64,000 bases of DNA from the NCBI RefSeq assembly GCF_000422305.1, contig NZ_AULN01000012.1:393001-457000 (forward strand), written 5' to 3'. Positions 26,462-36,737 of this stretch are shown in pieces. Positions within the stretch are counted from its first letter, which is position 1. Every line of letters starts with the position of its first letter. Source of the DNA: Luteimonas mephitis DSM 12574. Lineage in GTDB: Bacteria; Pseudomonadota; Gammaproteobacteria; Xanthomonadales; Xanthomonadaceae. The notes below the pieces were generated by a model that worked only from the letters and a program-made list of their open reading frames with translations, had not been told where the DNA came from and did no database searches. Made by a program: the position numbers and the translations under genes.

Positions 26462-26782
26462 CTACCGGTCGTCGCGCGTCCAGACCGCGCCGTCCTCGAC
26501 CTTCACCGGGAACTTCGCCACCGGCGCATAAGCCGGCGCGCACAGCGCCCGGCCGTCGCGGACGTCGAACCGGGCGCCGTGCAGGGTGCATTCGATCGTC
26601 CCGTCGCCGCCGTCGAAGGCGCCGGCCGACAGCTCGAAATCCTCGTGACTGCAGCGGTCTTCCAGGGCATAGAAGTCGCCGTCGACGTTGAACACGATGA
26701 TCGGCGTGTCGCCGTCCCAGGCCACCGCGGTTTCGCCGGGCAGCAGTTCGGAGGTGGCGCAGACGCGGATCCAGTCGGTCAT
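26462..26782 (-). CDS. Rieske [2Fe-2S] ferredoxin-like protein
   Basis: A 106-residue protein from ATG 26782 (a start 3 codons upstream is equally possible). Rieske motif: DRCSHEDFELSAGAF followed by ECTLHGARFDVRDG, that is CxH and CxxH 15-17 residues apart, plus the usual end APVAKFPVKVEDG. It belongs to the non-heme-oxygenase ferredoxin subunit/NirD-like group. It is the last gene leftward after the SUF operon and GNAT gene, separated by the REP palindrome; a link to Fe-S assembly is suggested by position only. Confidence 0.9.
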   Translation of the reverse strand: MTDWIRVCATSELLPGETAVAWDGDTPIIVFNVDGDFYALEDRCSHEDFELSAGAFDGGDGTIECTLHGARFDVRDGRALCAPAYAPVAKFPVKVEDGAVWTRDDR

Positions 26783-26810
26783 GGCAGGCACTCGTGTCGG
26801 ATGCGGTCAT

Positions 26811-26877
26811 TGTAGGAGCGCCCCGTGGGCGCGCTGGAACGCAACCGAAGGCATCGCGCCCTCGGGGCGCTCCTACA
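26811..26877. repeat. GTAG-type REP palindrome, near perfect
   Basis: TGTAGGAGCGCCCCGTGGGC (from 26811) and its counterpart ending GGGGCGCTCCTACA (26864-26877) pair over 23 bp with one mismatch around a 21-nt spacer. It is the same class as 18207-18274. The GNAT gene's TAG stop (26873-26875) lies in the GTAG foot, as with hutD. Confidence 0.93.
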
Positions 26878-27397
26878 GGGGTTTTTCGAGCACTTCGAAG
26901 CGCAGGTCGTCGCGCTTGGCGATGCCGAAACGCTCGTCGCCGTGCGGAAACGGCTTGTACACGCCGGTGCGGCGATAGCCGCGGCGCTCGTAGAAGGCGA
27001 TCAGTTCGTCGCGGATGTCGATCACGGTCATGCGCATGTCGGGCAGCCGCCAGTCGTCGCGCGCGATGCGCTCGCATTCGGCAAGCAGCGCCTTGCCGAT
27101 GCCGCCGCCCTGCAGGCCGGGCACCACCGAGAACATGCCGAAGTAGCCGTGGCCGTCTTCGTCGGCGACGTGGGCGCAGGCCTGCAGCGTGCCATCGCGC
27201 TCGGCGAGCACGACGCAGCTGCGCGCGCGCTCGATGTCAGCGCGCAGCACGCCGGGATCGATGCGGTTGCCGTCGAGGAAGTCGGCCTCGGTGGTCCAGC
27301 CGGCGCGGCTGGCGTCTCCGCGATAGGCGGAGGTGACGAGGGCGACGATGGCGTCGACATCGGAGGGCGTGGCACTGCGGAAGGTGAGGCTGGTCAT
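26873..27397 (-). CDS. GNAT family N-acetyltransferase
   Basis: From ATG 27397 the protein has 174 residues and starts like a typical GNAT enzyme (TSLTFRSATPSDVDAIVALV). The acetyl-CoA motif A is YFGMFSVVPGLQGGGIGKALLAECERIAR (Q/RxxGxG/A as LQGGGIGKA), followed by motif B IAFYERRGYRRTG. An upstream ATG at 27418 would add MEESSPP and has an AAGGG upstream; between the two ATGs lies an eight-base C tract (plus strand 27398-27405). Substrate unknown. Its stop is embedded in the REP. Confidence 0.87.
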   Translation of the reverse strand: MTSLTFRSATPSDVDAIVALVTSAYRGDASRAGWTTEADFLDGNRIDPGVLRADIERARSCVVLAERDGTLQACAHVADEDGHGYFGMFSVVPGLQGGGIGKALLAECERIARDDWRLPDMRMTVIDIRDELIAFYERRGYRRTGVYKPFPHGDERFGIAKRDDLRFEVLEKPL

Positions 27398-27546
27398 GGG
27401 GGGGGATGATTCTTCCATAGCCCTTGGAACTGTCTGCAGGAGCGGCGGAAGCCGCGAGCTTTTTGGGGGGCCGCGGTTGGCATCGCAAGATCAAGAGCAA
27501 ATCCCCCATACCCCCTTTTCCAAAGGGGGCAAAGGCAAGAGCCTTT

Positions 27547-27612
27547 CCCGAATCCCGAATCCCGAATCCCGAATCCCGAATCCCGAATCCCGAATCCCGA
27601 ATCCCGAATCCC
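27547..27612. repeat. CCCGAAT heptamer array, nine units
   Basis: Nine perfect CCCGAAT units (27547-27609) plus a closing CCC, ending 4 bp before the sufS stop. The minus strand, which is the suf transcript strand, reads GGGATTC repeatedly with ten G-runs, so a G-quadruplex in RNA and DNA is possible. Upstream on the plus strand, 27496-27530, a CCCCC...AAGGGGG inverted repeat, and 27438-27458 a REP-like GGAGCGGCGGAAGCC, complete the gene-free stretch. Confidence 0.95.
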
Positions 27613-27616
27613 GGCG

Positions 27617-28876
27617 TCAGCCCAGCAGCCCGCGCACCTTGCGCAGCGCGGCAACGAAGGCTTCGATCTCCTCGTGGGTGTTGTAGAACGCCAGCGACGC
27701 GCGGCAGGTGGCGCCGATGCCGAACCACTGCAGCAGCGGGTGTGCGCAGTGCTGGCCGGAGCGGATCGCCACGCCTTCGATGTCGAGCAGGGTGGCCAGG
27801 TCATGCGCGTGCGCGCCTTCGACGAGGAACGACACCACCGCGGCCTTGCCCGGCGCGGTGCCGTAGACGCGCAGGCCGTCGACCTTTGCCAGTTCCTCGT
27901 CCAGGTGCGCCAGCAGTTCCTGCTCGCGTGCCTCGACGTTCGCCATGCCCAGCGCATCGAGGTAGTCGACCGCCGCGCCCAGCCCGGCGAAGCCGGCGAT
28001 GTTCGGCGTGCCGGCCTCGAACTTGCGTGGCGCGTCGTTGAACACGGTGCCGTCGAAGCGCACTTCCCTGATCATCTCGCCGCCGCCGATGAACGGCGGC
28101 ATCGCGTCCAGGTGCTCGCGCCGCGCCCACAGCGCGCCGGTGCCGGTGGGGGCGCACATCTTGTGGCCGGTGAGGGCGTAGAAATCGCAGCCGATCGCGG
28201 CGACGTCGACCGGCCGGTGCGGCAGGGCCTGCGAGCCGTCGACCACGGTGACGACGCCGCGGCGGCGCGCCTCGTGGCAGATCTCGCGCACCGGGTTGAC
28301 CGTGCCCAGCACGTTGCTGACGTGGGCGATGGCGAGCAGCTTCACGTCCGCGGTCATCTTCGCGCGCAGCATGTCGAGGTCGAGCGCGCCGTCGGGCAGC
28401 AGTTCCACCACTTCGATGCGCGCGCCGGTGCGCTGCGCCACCAGCTGCCAGGGCACGATGTTGGCGTGGTGCTCCATGCGCGTGAGCAGGATCGCGTCGC
28501 CGGCCTTCAGCCGCGGCAGCGCCCACGAGTAGGCGACCAGGTTGATCGCGAACGTGGTGCCGCTGCACAGCACGAGTTCTTCCGGCCGCACGTTGATGAA
28601 GCGCGCCAGCTTGCGGCGCGCGTTCTCGTAAAGCTCGGTCGCCTCGCCCCCGAGGGTGTGCACGGCGCGGCTGACGTTGGCGTTGTGGCGGCGGTAGAAG
28701 TCGTCGACCGCCTCGATCACCGCCGCCGGCTTCTGCCCGGTGTTGGCCGAGTCGAAATAGACCAGCGGCTTGCCGTTGACCTCGCGCCGCAGCAGCGGGA
28801 AGTCGGCGCGCACGCTTGCCCAGTCGATCGGGTCGCCGGTCGCCGGGCGGGGTCCGGTGGCGGCGGCGGGCGTCAT
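27617..28876 (-). CDS. sufS: Cysteine desulfurase SufS
   Basis: SufS takes sulfur from cysteine through a PLP-bound enzyme persulfide for the SUF system. 419 residues, standard. The PLP-Lys motif is DFYALTGHKMCAPTGTGALW and the persulfide Cys loop is IRSGQHCAHPLLQWFG; NTGQKPAAVIEAVDDFYRRH and LCSGTTFAINLVAYSWALPR are family blocks near the N-terminus. The ATG overlaps the sufD stop by 4 bp. There is no sufE gene nearby in the window. The transcript continues into the heptamer array. Confidence 0.97.
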   Translation of the reverse strand: MTPAAATGPRPATGDPIDWASVRADFPLLRREVNGKPLVYFDSANTGQKPAAVIEAVDDFYRRHNANVSRAVHTLGGEATELYENARRKLARFINVRPEELVLCSGTTFAINLVAYSWALPRLKAGDAILLTRMEHHANIVPWQLVAQRTGARIEVVELLPDGALDLDMLRAKMTADVKLLAIAHVSNVLGTVNPVREICHEARRRGVVTVVDGSQALPHRPVDVAAIGCDFYALTGHKMCAPTGTGALWARREHLDAMPPFIGGGEMIREVRFDGTVFNDAPRKFEAGTPNIAGFAGLGAAVDYLDALGMANVEAREQELLAHLDEELAKVDGLRVYGTAPGKAAVVSFLVEGAHAHDLATLLDIEGVAIRSGQHCAHPLLQWFGIGATCRASLAFYNTHEEIEAFVAALRKVRGLLG

Positions 28877-30129
28877 GCGTCGCCTGCCAGCGATGCGAGC
28901 GCAGCGTCGAGCCGGGCTTCCAGCGCCGCGCGCAGCGTGTCGGAGGCGAGCACGCCCAGCGGTTCGCGCACGAAGGCCGTGGTCAGCAGGCGGCGCGCAT
29001 CGGCTTCCGGCAGGCCGCGCGAGCGCAGGTAGAACATCGCGGTGGGGTCGAGCTGGCCGACGGTGGCGCCGTGCGCGGCCTTGACCTCGTCGGCGTGGAT
29101 CACCAGCACCGGCTGGGTGTCGATTTCCGCGCCTTCGGACAGCAGCAGGTTCTTGTTCGACAGGTTGGCGTCGCTGCCGTCCGCGCCCTCGTGGATGGTG
29201 ATGCCGCCGTGGAACACCGCGCGGCCGCGACCGGCGCCGATGCCGCGCCAGGTCAGGTCGCAGGCGGTGTCGCGGGCGACGTGCTCGATGCTCAGGCGGG
29301 TGTCGAGGTGGCGCTTGCCGGTGGCCAGCAGCACGCCGTTGGCGACCACGCGTGCGCGGTCGCCGAGCAGGCGCACGTTGAGTTCGTGGCGCGAGAGCGC
29401 GGCGCCCAGCTCCAGGTCCAGGCGCCGGTACTCGGCGTCCTCGGCGAGCGCGGCGTCGGTGCGCAGGAAGGTGGTCGCACCGTCGGCGGCATCGTGGATC
29501 CGCGCGTGGCGAAGGCGCGAACGCGCGCCAAGCCGCAGCGAGAGCGTCGCGGTGTCGAGGTGGCGGTGCGCGCCCGCGGCCAGGTGGTGCTCGGCGAGCG
29601 CCACCGATGCGCCTTCGCCGACTTCGACGACGTGGCGCAGGTGCCAGGCGCGGTCGGCGTCGGAGGACGCGCCAATGAAGACCAGGTGCAGCGGCGTTTC
29701 GACCTGTGCGCCGGCCTCGACGCGGACGACCGCGCCGGTTGTCGCCAGCGCGGCGTTGAGATTGGCGAACACGTCGTCACCGCGGCCGCGCGCATCGGTG
29801 CCGTCTTCGGGCATCGATCCGCCGGCGCTGCCGGGCGCCAGGGTGACGCCGGACGGCAATGCGCCGAGGTCCGAGTGCGCGGGGTCGTGGACGCCGTTGA
29901 CGAACACCAGCCGCGGTGCCGGGATGTCCGCGAGCAGCGCAGGATCGAACGTCGCGACGGCGGCGTCGACCGGCGCAAAGGTGCGGCGTTCAAGCGCGCG
30001 CAGCGGGGTGTACTTCCACGCTTCGCTGCGCGGGCCGGGCAGGCCGTCGCGCACGATGGCGTCCAGCGTGGCCTTGCGGCTGCCGTCGCCGCTGGAATTG
30101 CCGGCGAGCGAGTCGAGGAGGGCGCTCAT
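28873..30129 (-). CDS. sufD: SUF scaffold protein SufD
   Basis: A 418-residue SufD: RDGLPGPRSEAWKYTPLRAL at the N-terminal end, a parallel beta-helix core with ALAEHHLAAGAHRHLDTATL, and the C-terminal SufBD end ATVGQLDPTAMFYLRSRGLP then LLTTAFVREPLGVL. SufD joins SufB and SufC in the SufBC2D scaffold. The conserved His (SufD H360 of E. coli) falls in the block KAAHGATVGQLD. It overlaps sufS by 4 bp and follows sufC by 55 bp. Confidence 0.95.
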   Translation of the reverse strand: MSALLDSLAGNSSGDGSRKATLDAIVRDGLPGPRSEAWKYTPLRALERRTFAPVDAAVATFDPALLADIPAPRLVFVNGVHDPAHSDLGALPSGVTLAPGSAGGSMPEDGTDARGRGDDVFANLNAALATTGAVVRVEAGAQVETPLHLVFIGASSDADRAWHLRHVVEVGEGASVALAEHHLAAGAHRHLDTATLSLRLGARSRLRHARIHDAADGATTFLRTDAALAEDAEYRRLDLELGAALSRHELNVRLLGDRARVVANGVLLATGKRHLDTRLSIEHVARDTACDLTWRGIGAGRGRAVFHGGITIHEGADGSDANLSNKNLLLSEGAEIDTQPVLVIHADEVKAAHGATVGQLDPTAMFYLRSRGLPEADARRLLTTAFVREPLGVLASDTLRAALEARLDAALASLAGDA

Positions 30130-30184
30130 CGGGCACCACCGTCGCAGACGCGGTCAAGGTCGGGGCGTGCGAGGCAGCCATCCA

Positions 30185-30949
<765 letters not shown>

Positions 30950-30974
30950 GTTGTCATCCGTTTCGTTTCTTGAG

Positions 30975-31082
30975 CCCCTCTACCGCGCAGCGGGAGAGGG
31001 GTTGGGGCGAGGGTGCGGCTTTTCGCCACGAGCGCCCTCATCCGTCGCTTCGCGCCACCTTCTCCCGCAAGCGGGAGAAGGG
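30975..31082. repeat. Two-hairpin dispersed repeat between sufB and sufC
   Basis: Left hairpin CCCCTCT...GAGAGGGG (30975-31001) and right hairpin CCTTCTCCCGC-AA-GCGGGAGAAGG (31058-31081), the second perfect with 11-bp arms. Between them lies GGGGCGAGGGTGCGGC... CCCTCATCCG, a sequence style I know from dispersed repeats in this family (many genomes read CCCTCATCCGCCCTTCGGGC near such hairpins). It interrupts the suf operon. Confidence 0.85.
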
Positions 31083-31089
31083 ATGACCA

Positions 31090-32532
<1,443 letters not shown>

Positions 32533-32549
32533 GTGGGGTTCTCTCTTTC

Positions 32550-33017
32550 TCAGCTGGCAGTCAGGCGCGCGGGGATCTCGCGGCTGCTCGACGGCTTGCC
32601 GGAAGTTGGAATGAAGTGCGGCGACAGCATCTGCGCCAGCGATACGCCGCGCAGCGCGTCGGCGACGACGTCGTTGATCCGGCGCCAGTTGGCGCGCACG
32701 CCGCAGGAATCCTCGATCCCGCAGCTGCCGGCGTGGACGCTGCATTCGGTCATGCCGAGCGGGCCTTCCATCGCCTCGACGATCTCGAACAGCGAAATGC
32801 CGTCGGCCGGGCGCGCCAGCCGGTAGCCGCCACTGGCGCCGCGGAAGGCCTCGACCAGGCCGGCCTGGGCCAGCGGCTTGAGCAGCTTGGCCACGGTGGG
32901 TGCTTCCAGCCCGGCGCGTTCGGCCAGCTCGGTGGTGCTGGAGACGACGTGGGGCGCGCTCGCCAGCACGGTGAGCACGACGGTCGCGTAGTCGGTGAGC
33001 TTGGTGACGCGGAGCAT
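32550..33017 (-). CDS. Rrf2 family [Fe-S] regulator of the SUF operon
   Basis: From ATG 33017 there are 155 residues. The Rrf2 winged helix is clear: [60 protein letters not shown]. Three cysteines in [16 protein letters not shown] (C-x6-C-x5-C) fit the [2Fe-2S]-binding arrangement of SUF-specific Rrf2 regulators. It heads the operon and probably represses it when clusters are plentiful. An open frame upstream to 33071 precedes no start of family type and would cross the promoter, so it is not used. Confidence 0.93.
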   Translation of the reverse strand: MLRVTKLTDYATVVLTVLASAPHVVSSTTELAERAGLEAPTVAKLLKPLAQAGLVEAFRGASGGYRLARPADGISLFEIVEAMEGPLGMTECSVHAGSCGIEDSCGVRANWRRINDVVADALRGVSLAQMLSPHFIPTSGKPSSSREIPARLTAS

Positions 33018-33069
33018 GGGCGGGTGGCTCGAACCCGGCCTCGGAGGACCGGTTCTGGCTGCGGGAATC

Positions 33070-33111
33070 AATCAGGACCGAAATTGTACTGATTTGGCCC
33101 GCAGCCGCCAA
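33070..33111 (-). promoter_or_regulatory. SUF operon promoter and palindromic operator
   Basis: Minus-strand promoter: TTGGCG (33111-33106), 17-bp spacer, TACAAT (33088-33083), transcription start expected near 33076. Around the -10 box lies an inverted repeat AATCAG...CTGATT (33070-33075 and 33089-33094, 13-nt gap). The site covers the -10, so it is a likely autoregulatory operator for the Rrf2 protein encoded first in the operon. Confidence 0.65.
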
Positions 33112-33138
33112 CCCATGCGCTGAACCCCGGGGTGCGCG

Positions 33139-33696
33139 TCAGCCGGCCGCCGGTGCGGCCGCGGCCGGTGCCGGGAGTAGGACCAGGTCGAAATAGGGTG
33201 GCGGCGGCTGCTTGTCAGGCGGCAGGTACGCCGGCGCGGGCGTTCCGGCCCCTCCCAGCGATTTGACGAAGTGGAACAGGGCCCGCCGGTCGCCTTCGCT
33301 CATCGCGCGCAGGGTGAAGTCCGGCATGATCGGGCGGGTGCGCAGCTTGGCGCTGTAGTCCAGCCACTGCGCCTCGTCCATGTCCGCCACCAGCAGTCGC
33401 AGGTTGGCGGCATAGGTGGTGCCCCAGGGGCCGCGGTAGCCCAGCGACGAGCCGGTCAGCCACTGCGCCTTGTCGACCTCGCCCTGCTGTTCGGCGTAGC
33501 CGGGGGTATGGCAGTCGTTGCAGCCGCCGATGCGGACCAGGTATTCGCCGCGCGCCAGCAGTGCGTCTGCGTCGGCGATCGTGGCGGGCGGATGGGGCGC
33601 GGCGGCGGCGCCGATCTCGCCGCCCCGGGACTGCGAGCAGCCGCCCGCGGCGGCGATGGACACGGTGAGCAGAAGCGGAAGCGGGTGCAGTCGCAT
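33139..33696 (-). CDS. Class I c-type cytochrome, probable lipoprotein
   Basis: A 185-residue protein. The N-terminus has a signal peptide ending SIAAAGGC, a lipobox-like sequence that could make it a lipoprotein. Heme-binding GGCNDCHTPGY is the CxxCH motif (about residue 62), and PIMPDFTLRAMSEGDRRALF later supplies candidate axial Met residues. The C-terminus is a low-complexity Pro/Ala tail (PAPAYLPPDKQPPPPYF and AAAAPAAG). A periplasmic electron carrier or oxidase partner is likely. It is a single gene between the SUF promoter and the SET gene. Confidence 0.87.
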   Translation of the reverse strand: MRLHPLPLLLTVSIAAAGGCSQSRGGEIGAAAAPHPPATIADADALLARGEYLVRIGGCNDCHTPGYAEQQGEVDKAQWLTGSSLGYRGPWGTTYAANLRLLVADMDEAQWLDYSAKLRTRPIMPDFTLRAMSEGDRRALFHFVKSLGGAGTPAPAYLPPDKQPPPPYFDLVLLPAPAAAAPAAG

Positions 33697-33825
33697 GGCG
33701 TGGTTCCGGCGGGAGACGCAGGATCAACGTGCGCCGGCGGCAGCGCCGGCCATCGAGTCTCCAATGCGCCCCGTCGCCGCGCGATTCGGGACACAATGGC
33801 GGTCCGCACACCATCCAACGGACCC

Positions 33826-34296
33826 ATGGCCAAGAAGAAGATCGCCGCCCGCCTCTCGCCCATCCACGGCAACGGCGTGTTCGCCACCGAGACCATCGAG
33901 AAGGGCGAACGCATCGTCCGCTACCGCGGCACGCTGCGCAGCCACGACGAGGTGGACGAGGAATACGGCGAACTCGAGGAAGACGGACATACCTTCCTGT
34001 TCACCCTCAACGACGACTACGTGGTCGATGCCAACGTCGGCGGCAACATCGCGCGCTGGATCAACCACAGCTGCAAGCCCAACTGCGAGGCGGTGATCGA
34101 GGAGAACCAGAAGGGCAAGCGCCACAAGGACAAGGTGTTCATCGAGGCGATCCGCAGGATCAAGCCGGGCGAGGAACTCACCTACAACTACGGCATCACC
34201 CTCGACGAGCCGCATACCGCCAAGCTCAAGAAATTGTGGGCCTGCAAGTGCGGGGCGAAGAACTGCACGGGGACGATGCTGCAGCCCAAGCGCTGA
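33826..34296 (+). CDS. SET domain protein-lysine methyltransferase
   Basis: From ATG 33826 the protein has 156 residues (an ATG at 33796 would add ten, but a CACAAT box at 33792-33797 argues for the later start). SET marks: IHGNGVFATETIEKGERIVR at the start, INHSCKPNCEAV (residues 79-90, NHS for cofactor) and EELTYNYGITLD (catalytic Tyr region, residues 117-127). A compact post-SET follows as WACKCGAKNCTGTMLQ with Cys 140, 142 and 147, of the zinc-binding kind (CxCxnC). Substrate unknown. This eukaryote-like domain is sporadic in bacteria. Confidence 0.92.
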   Translation: MAKKKIAARLSPIHGNGVFATETIEKGERIVRYRGTLRSHDEVDEEYGELEEDGHTFLFTLNDDYVVDANVGGNIARWINHSCKPNCEAVIEENQKGKRHKDKVFIEAIRRIKPGEELTYNYGITLDEPHTAKLKKLWACKCGAKNCTGTMLQPKR

Positions 34297-34336
34297 GGCG
34301 TTCCGGATCCGCGGAGCCTGTCACATTCATTGACCC

Positions 34337-34360
34337 GGAAGCCCGCCTCGGCGGGCTTCC
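34337..34360 (+). terminator. GC hairpin after the SET gene
   Basis: GGAAGCCCGC (34337-34346) pairs perfectly with GCGGGCTTCC (34351-34360), loop CTCG, 40 bp past the SET stop and 120 bp before the next gene. It lacks a T-run, so it is a terminator only by position. Confidence 0.45.
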
Positions 34361-34480
34361 GCACCGTGGATGCGGCAGATGGACAGAAGGTTTGCATGAC
34401 TTGTGCCAGTCGGTCGCGCGCCGGCACGCGGTTAAGTTGCACGCACCTTGGGGCGACGCCCCGCACGAGATGGAATTCCG

Positions 34481-36709
34481 ATGCGCGTTGCACGCCTTGC
34501 CCTTGCGCTGCTGCCGTTGCTGTCCGCGCCCGCGTCTGCCGTGGAAATCGATGGCCGCATCGATCCGGCCGAATGGCAGGGCGCGCGCCACGTCACCGAT
34601 TTCCGCAAGGTCCAGCCGCTGTCCGGCGAGCCGGCCTCGCTGCCCACCGAAGCCTGGATCCTGGCCACGCCCGAGGGCCTGGCGGTCGCGTTCCGCAACA
34701 CCCAGCCGGCGTCGGTGCCGCGCACCAGCCAGCGCGTGCAGCGCGACTTCGAGGAGCAGGTCGACCGCGTCAACCTGATGGTCGACTTCGACGGCGACGG
34801 CCGCACCGGCTACAACTTCACCGTGAGCTCCACCGACGGCGTGTTCGATGCCGTGGTCACCAACGAGACGCGGTTCAACAAGGACTGGGACGGCAACTGG
34901 AAGCACTCCGCCAGCAACGATGCCGAAGGCTGGTCGGCGGAGATGTTGATCCCCTGGTACATCGCGCCGATGCGCAAGGGCAGCGACGGCAGGCGCACGC
35001 TCAAGGTCTACGTCGACCGCGTCATCGGTTCGACCGGCGAGCGCGCGGCGTGGCCGGCGGTGAGTTTCATGCAGTCGCGCTTCCTGTCGGGCTTCGAACC
35101 GCTCGAGGTGCCGGTGTACAACCAGTCGCTGCTGGCGGTCACGCCGTACGTTTCCGGCCTGTACGACAACGTCGGCGGCGACAGCGACTTCGGCGGTGGC
35201 GCCGACATCTTCTGGAAGCCCAGCGGCCAGTTCCAGCTCACCGCCACGCTCAACCCGGACTTCGGCCAGGTCGAGAGCGACGACCTTGTGGTCAACTTCG
35301 ACGCGACCGAAACCTTCGTCAGCGACAAGCGCCCGTTCTTCACCGAGAACCAGGGCATCTTCGAGTACACCACGCCGTCGGACTACAGCCAGCTGCTGTA
35401 CACGCGCCGCGTCGGCGGCCCGGCCGACGATGGCGATGGCTCGGGTGACATCACCGCGGCGGTGAAGCTCAACGGCAGCCTCGGCGCGACCAAGTACGGC
35501 GTGTTCGCCGCCGACGAATCGGGCGCGGCGGGCCGCACGTTCGGCGCGCTGCGGCTGGTGCGCGATTTCGGCAGCCAGGACCTGGGCCTGATGCTGACCC
35601 GTGTCGACCGGCCGTACCTCGACCGCGAGGCGACCGTGCTGGGCGTCGACCACAACTGGCGCCCGAACCAGCGCTGGAACATCCGCAGCCGCCTGTTCGG
35701 CAGCCAGGTCCGGCAGCCGGGCCAGGACGCGGACGACCTCGGCGCCACGCTCTGGGCCGACTACGAGATGGACGGTGGCTGGCGCCAGCAGTGGATCGCG
35801 ATGCACTTCGGCGACGAACTGCAGGTCAACGACCTGGGCTACCTGTCGCGGAACAACCTCAACTACGGCCACTGGGAAGTGTCGCGCCGCTTCACCGGCC
35901 TGCCGGAGGCGTCGCGCTACGCCTCCAAGGACTGGCGCTGGCGCGTCAGCAGGGTGACCAACGACCACGGCCAGCTGCTCAATGACCAGTTCCGGATGAG
36001 CCGCCGCAGCGAGCTGCGCAACGGCAGCAGCGAGTACGCGCAGATCAACGTCAACAGTGCCGGCGTCGACGACCTGCTCACCCGCGGTCACGGCGTGGTG
36101 GAGCTGCCGGCGAACTTCAACGCCGGGTTCGAATACAACCGGCCGCGCAAGGGCAACTGGGCGTACGGCTTCGAGGTGGATGCGGTGAGCGGCGGCTTGG
36201 CGGGCAATGACAAGGTCGGCTATGCGTTCGAGTTCGAACCGACCTACTTCGTCAGTGACGCCTTCAGCATCAATGCCGGTTTTTATGCGGACCGGACGCC
36301 CGACTGGCTGGTGTGGCAGCACGACAACCTGATCGGCAGCTTCGAAGGCCGCGAGTGGCACTTCAACGCCGGCCTGGACTGGAGCATCGGCAGCCGCCAG
36401 GAACTGCGGGTGAAGCTGCAGGCGCTGGCGATCGATGCGCGCGCGCTGCAGGCATGGCGCGTGGACGGTTCGGGCAACGCCGTGCCCAGCGACGAGCCGA
36501 TCGAGGACTTCAGCGTGCGCAACCTCGGCTTCCAGATCCGCTACCGCTACGAGCTGGCGCCGCTGTCCTACCTGTACGTGGTCTATGGCCGCGGCGGTTA
36601 CCGCGAGGACCGGTTCCCGGAAGATCCCTTCGACGGCCTGCGCGACAGCTTCGACCTGCGCGACGACGAACAGTTGCTGGTGAAGCTGAGCTACCGCTTC
36701 GAAATCTGA
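34481..36709 (+). CDS. DUF5916 / CBM9-like outer-membrane beta-barrel protein
   Basis: Start at ATG 34481 gives 742 residues with a signal peptide (residues 1-19, ALALLPLLSAPASA). The N-terminal 200 residues resemble a CBM9-type sugar-binding sandwich: EIDGRIDPAEWQGARHVTDF, LMVDFDGDGRTGYNFTVSST, WSAEMLIPWYIAPM. Then the DUF5916 block: PYVSGLYDNVGGDSDFGGGA, DIFWKPSGQFQLTATLNPDF and QVESDDLVVNFDATETFVSD, PFFTENQGIFEY. The rest is a barrel with alternating strands ending LVKLSYRFEI. Homologues are outer-membrane proteins of unknown role. It is monocistronic with a promoter region of 120 bp upstream; the leader has no clear SD. Confidence 0.85.
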   Translation: MRVARLALALLPLLSAPASAVEIDGRIDPAEWQGARHVTDFRKVQPLSGEPASLPTEAWILATPEGLAVAFRNTQPASVPRTSQRVQRDFEEQVDRVNLMVDFDGDGRTGYNFTVSSTDGVFDAVVTNETRFNKDWDGNWKHSASNDAEGWSAEMLIPWYIAPMRKGSDGRRTLKVYVDRVIGSTGERAAWPAVSFMQSRFLSGFEPLEVPVYNQSLLAVTPYVSGLYDNVGGDSDFGGGADIFWKPSGQFQLTATLNPDFGQVESDDLVVNFDATETFVSDKRPFFTENQGIFEYTTPSDYSQLLYTRRVGGPADDGDGSGDITAAVKLNGSLGATKYGVFAADESGAAGRTFGALRLVRDFGSQDLGLMLTRVDRPYLDREATVLGVDHNWRPNQRWNIRSRLFGSQVRQPGQDADDLGATLWADYEMDGGWRQQWIAMHFGDELQVNDLGYLSRNNLNYGHWEVSRRFTGLPEASRYASKDWRWRVSRVTNDHGQLLNDQFRMSRRSELRNGSSEYAQINVNSAGVDDLLTRGHGVVELPANFNAGFEYNRPRKGNWAYGFEVDAVSGGLAGNDKVGYAFEFEPTYFVSDAFSINAGFYADRTPDWLVWQHDNLIGSFEGREWHFNAGLDWSIGSRQELRVKLQALAIDARALQAWRVDGSGNAVPSDEPIEDFSVRNLGFQIRYRYELAPLSYLYVVYGRGGYREDRFPEDPFDGLRDSFDLRDDEQLLVKLSYRFEI

Positions 36710-36737
36710 TCGACGACCATCGGCGCCGACGGCCGCC

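Noticed and set aside
30975-31082. Attachment site or integron-type element
   Set aside because: Hairpins are symmetric and repeat-like but no integrase is nearby, so a dispersed repeat is the simpler reading.
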